Shown in pieces: positions 62,230-64,000 of a stretch of 64,000 bases of DNA (within the stretch, counting starts at the first letter, position 1; every line of letters starts with the position of its first letter). The position numbers were made by a program, and so were the translations under genes. The stretch spans positions 26,774,526-26,838,525 of the forward strand of contig JACMZG010001863.1 in assembly GCA_018340805.1 (NCBI GenBank). The letters run 5' to 3'. The notes beneath the pieces were generated by a model, which worked only from the letters and a program-made list of their open reading frames with translations, had not been told where the DNA came from and made no database searches. The DNA comes from Microvelia longipes (Eukaryota > Arthropoda > Insecta > Hemiptera > Veliidae).

Positions 62230-64000
62230 ACAGGGCCCGCGACTTGATGATATGATAGGCTATACTAAGATAAACGGGTAAATATTCTATAAAACTCAAA
62301 TAAGGGGCCCCGCGACAGGATGCTCTTAAAAAAGACAATCTAATAATATAATCTACACCTAGAGCCCCATTTTTAGGTGAAGAGAATTTATACAAATCTT
62401 TTAGGAGGCTCGTGACTTATTGATGTTAAGACAGACTGTCTTGATCTCTACTGGGGCATGGAACCATTTTATTAATAAGTTTACTTTTTTTGTAGTTTAT
62501 CTTTTTGGGGCCCCTAACCACTGCCCTCCCTGCATTGCGGGCCCATAGTTACACCACTGGTGTGAAATAATGAGTTCATACCTATAAGCAATTGGGTTCT
62601 GGTCATTAAAGAGGTCAATTTTTGTATTAAGTTTCATTCAGATGTAAAACAGTGTTGATAAGTTATTATGTCCCACAAGTACTTAATCTTAATAAATCTT
62701 AAGATAAATTAAGTAAATATTGTCTATTCTTTATTTAAAAAAAATATAATTTCAATGGTAAACAATAAATTTTATAAGGTTAGGATCAGGAGAAGGATGC
62801 TTAGACTTTAATGTAAGACAATTTAAAGCTTTAAAAATGATAATTTTCAATAATAAATTATATATATATTTAGTATAAAAGATAACAAAAATAAATTAAT
62901 TAACAATTTAATATAATAATATTTAATTTAACCTAGTAATAAAGAGTATCTTACACAGTACAGAGTGACTTACATAAGAGCAACTACTATTGAATTTAAT
63001 TTGAAGAAACAACTGAAATATGTCAGGGCATGATTTCTAAATGTTAAGTTTTATTAAGGGTTACTCTCCCCTTAGTGGTACCAAGGCTAATGAATAGGAC
63101 TACCTCCATAACTAAGCAAATTATCAAGCACGAAATAATTTCTCTCTAAATTTTAATCCCTTTCTAAAATCATAGGTGCCATTTAAAAAGTACATTTAAT
63201 GTACTTCTTACATTTTAGAAGTTTTAATGCTTTTAATAAGAGCAAAGTTGAACTTAAAAGAGAGGTTAATGTCAAAGTTTTTTTATATTTTGCTTGAAAC
63301 CAAAGGTATATTCATTTCAGTAGTCATCATCCCCTTTATAACAAGTTAATATTACAGCAGCAATAACTTTTTATCTAATATGTAATAAATAATAAATGTA
63401 ATGTAGACTTCAAATTAATTCATCAACAATACTGTTAATACTGTTACGAAAGTTTCTTTTCGTTTAAATACAAAAATTTATTGCAAGAATTCTTTTATTA
63501 AAATTTTTGTATTGATTATTATTCTCACTTTATTTTAAGATTAAGTTTTGCCCCAACATTTGTTGCTACCTCAAAAAATCATAAAGTGTGATTTTATTGG
63601 CTTGCAATAAAAGTGTTATTTTTATGCTTAGACAATAAAGTAGGTACTTCTCTGCCTGGGCACACAACTACTAAGAGCAACTAATATTAATTTTAGATCT
63701 TCAAGTCTAAAAAGATAAAGAAAATATTCCATATTAATAAAATTCCACTTCACTGTTTAAATTCATAATCCACTATAAATTAATAGCTGACATTTGAGAT
63801 TTCTTTTTCAAAACAGTTTGAATTTAATAAAACTTTATTTGAGATATTATTAAACACACCCACAATTAAGTATATATTCCCATTACATTTAGAAACATAC
63901 TGGTATGAGTATAATTGTTGAATTGATGGTTTAGAATAGACTTATCTAAAAAAATGTAAGAGTATTTTTTAAATAATATTTAATATAATATCATAAATAA
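62230..64000. other. AT-rich DNA upstream of the gene cluster
   Basis: A minus-strand GTAAGT donor near 62973 follows a 20-codon open stretch, but no start or second exon can be tied to it. Otherwise nothing is recognised. Confidence 0.35.

Overview
The window looks like AT-rich, repeat-laden nuclear DNA from an arthropod, most likely an insect. Spliced genes, long (AT)n tracts, an RNase H-bearing non-LTR retrotransposon and Pol III-type short repeats all point that way. I see no tRNA or intact rRNA gene and no prokaryotic-style gene organisation. Most of the 64 kb is repeats or featureless AT-rich DNA.

Left half (1-38 kb). A near-complete 5.7 kb non-LTR retrotransposon lies on the minus strand (2258-7970), bounded by a 13-bp target-site duplication. 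A 5'-truncated relative lies on the plus strand (30324-33096, 8-bp duplication), and a 190-bp 3' stub sits at 26351-26540 (10-bp duplication). All are broken by frameshifts or truncation. Fifteen or so copies of another dispersed element are scattered through the window. Its core matches the internal-promoter half of 5S rRNA, and its tail carries two tandem GA-mismatch hairpins. Several minisatellites (31, 39, 43 and about 10 bp units) and many (AT)n tracts fill the rest. A decayed second LINE lies near 21.2-21.8 kb, and an NRF-1-like site beside an arthropod initiator lies near 28.7 kb.

Right half (38-60 kb). The only convincing cellular genes here are three small spliced genes on the minus strand, arranged head to tail: A (38420-40680), B (47736-48898) and C (52130-59395). 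I assembled them by joining open frames across canonical splice sites. Each encodes one predicted transmembrane segment. In each, a phase-2 intron falls at or just after that segment, and one final exon encodes the whole basic-then-polar cytoplasmic tail. B has two PPxY motifs (PPSY, PPAY). C has PPNY plus PSAP near its C terminus, the motif types that recruit NEDD4-family WW domains and TSG101. The shared structure suggests a tandemly duplicated family of membrane adaptors. I do not recognise it as a named family; insect Commissureless-type proteins are the nearest architectural analogy I know.

The introns and spacers of this cluster hold fold-back MITE-like elements with tRNA-like modules, a 149-bp satellite-like array, a 35-bp minisatellite that appears to have expanded from the 5S-derived repeat tail, and an unassigned plus-strand 104-residue ORF with a decayed duplicate upstream. 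All gene models are inferred from sequence alone, with no transcript or homology support.
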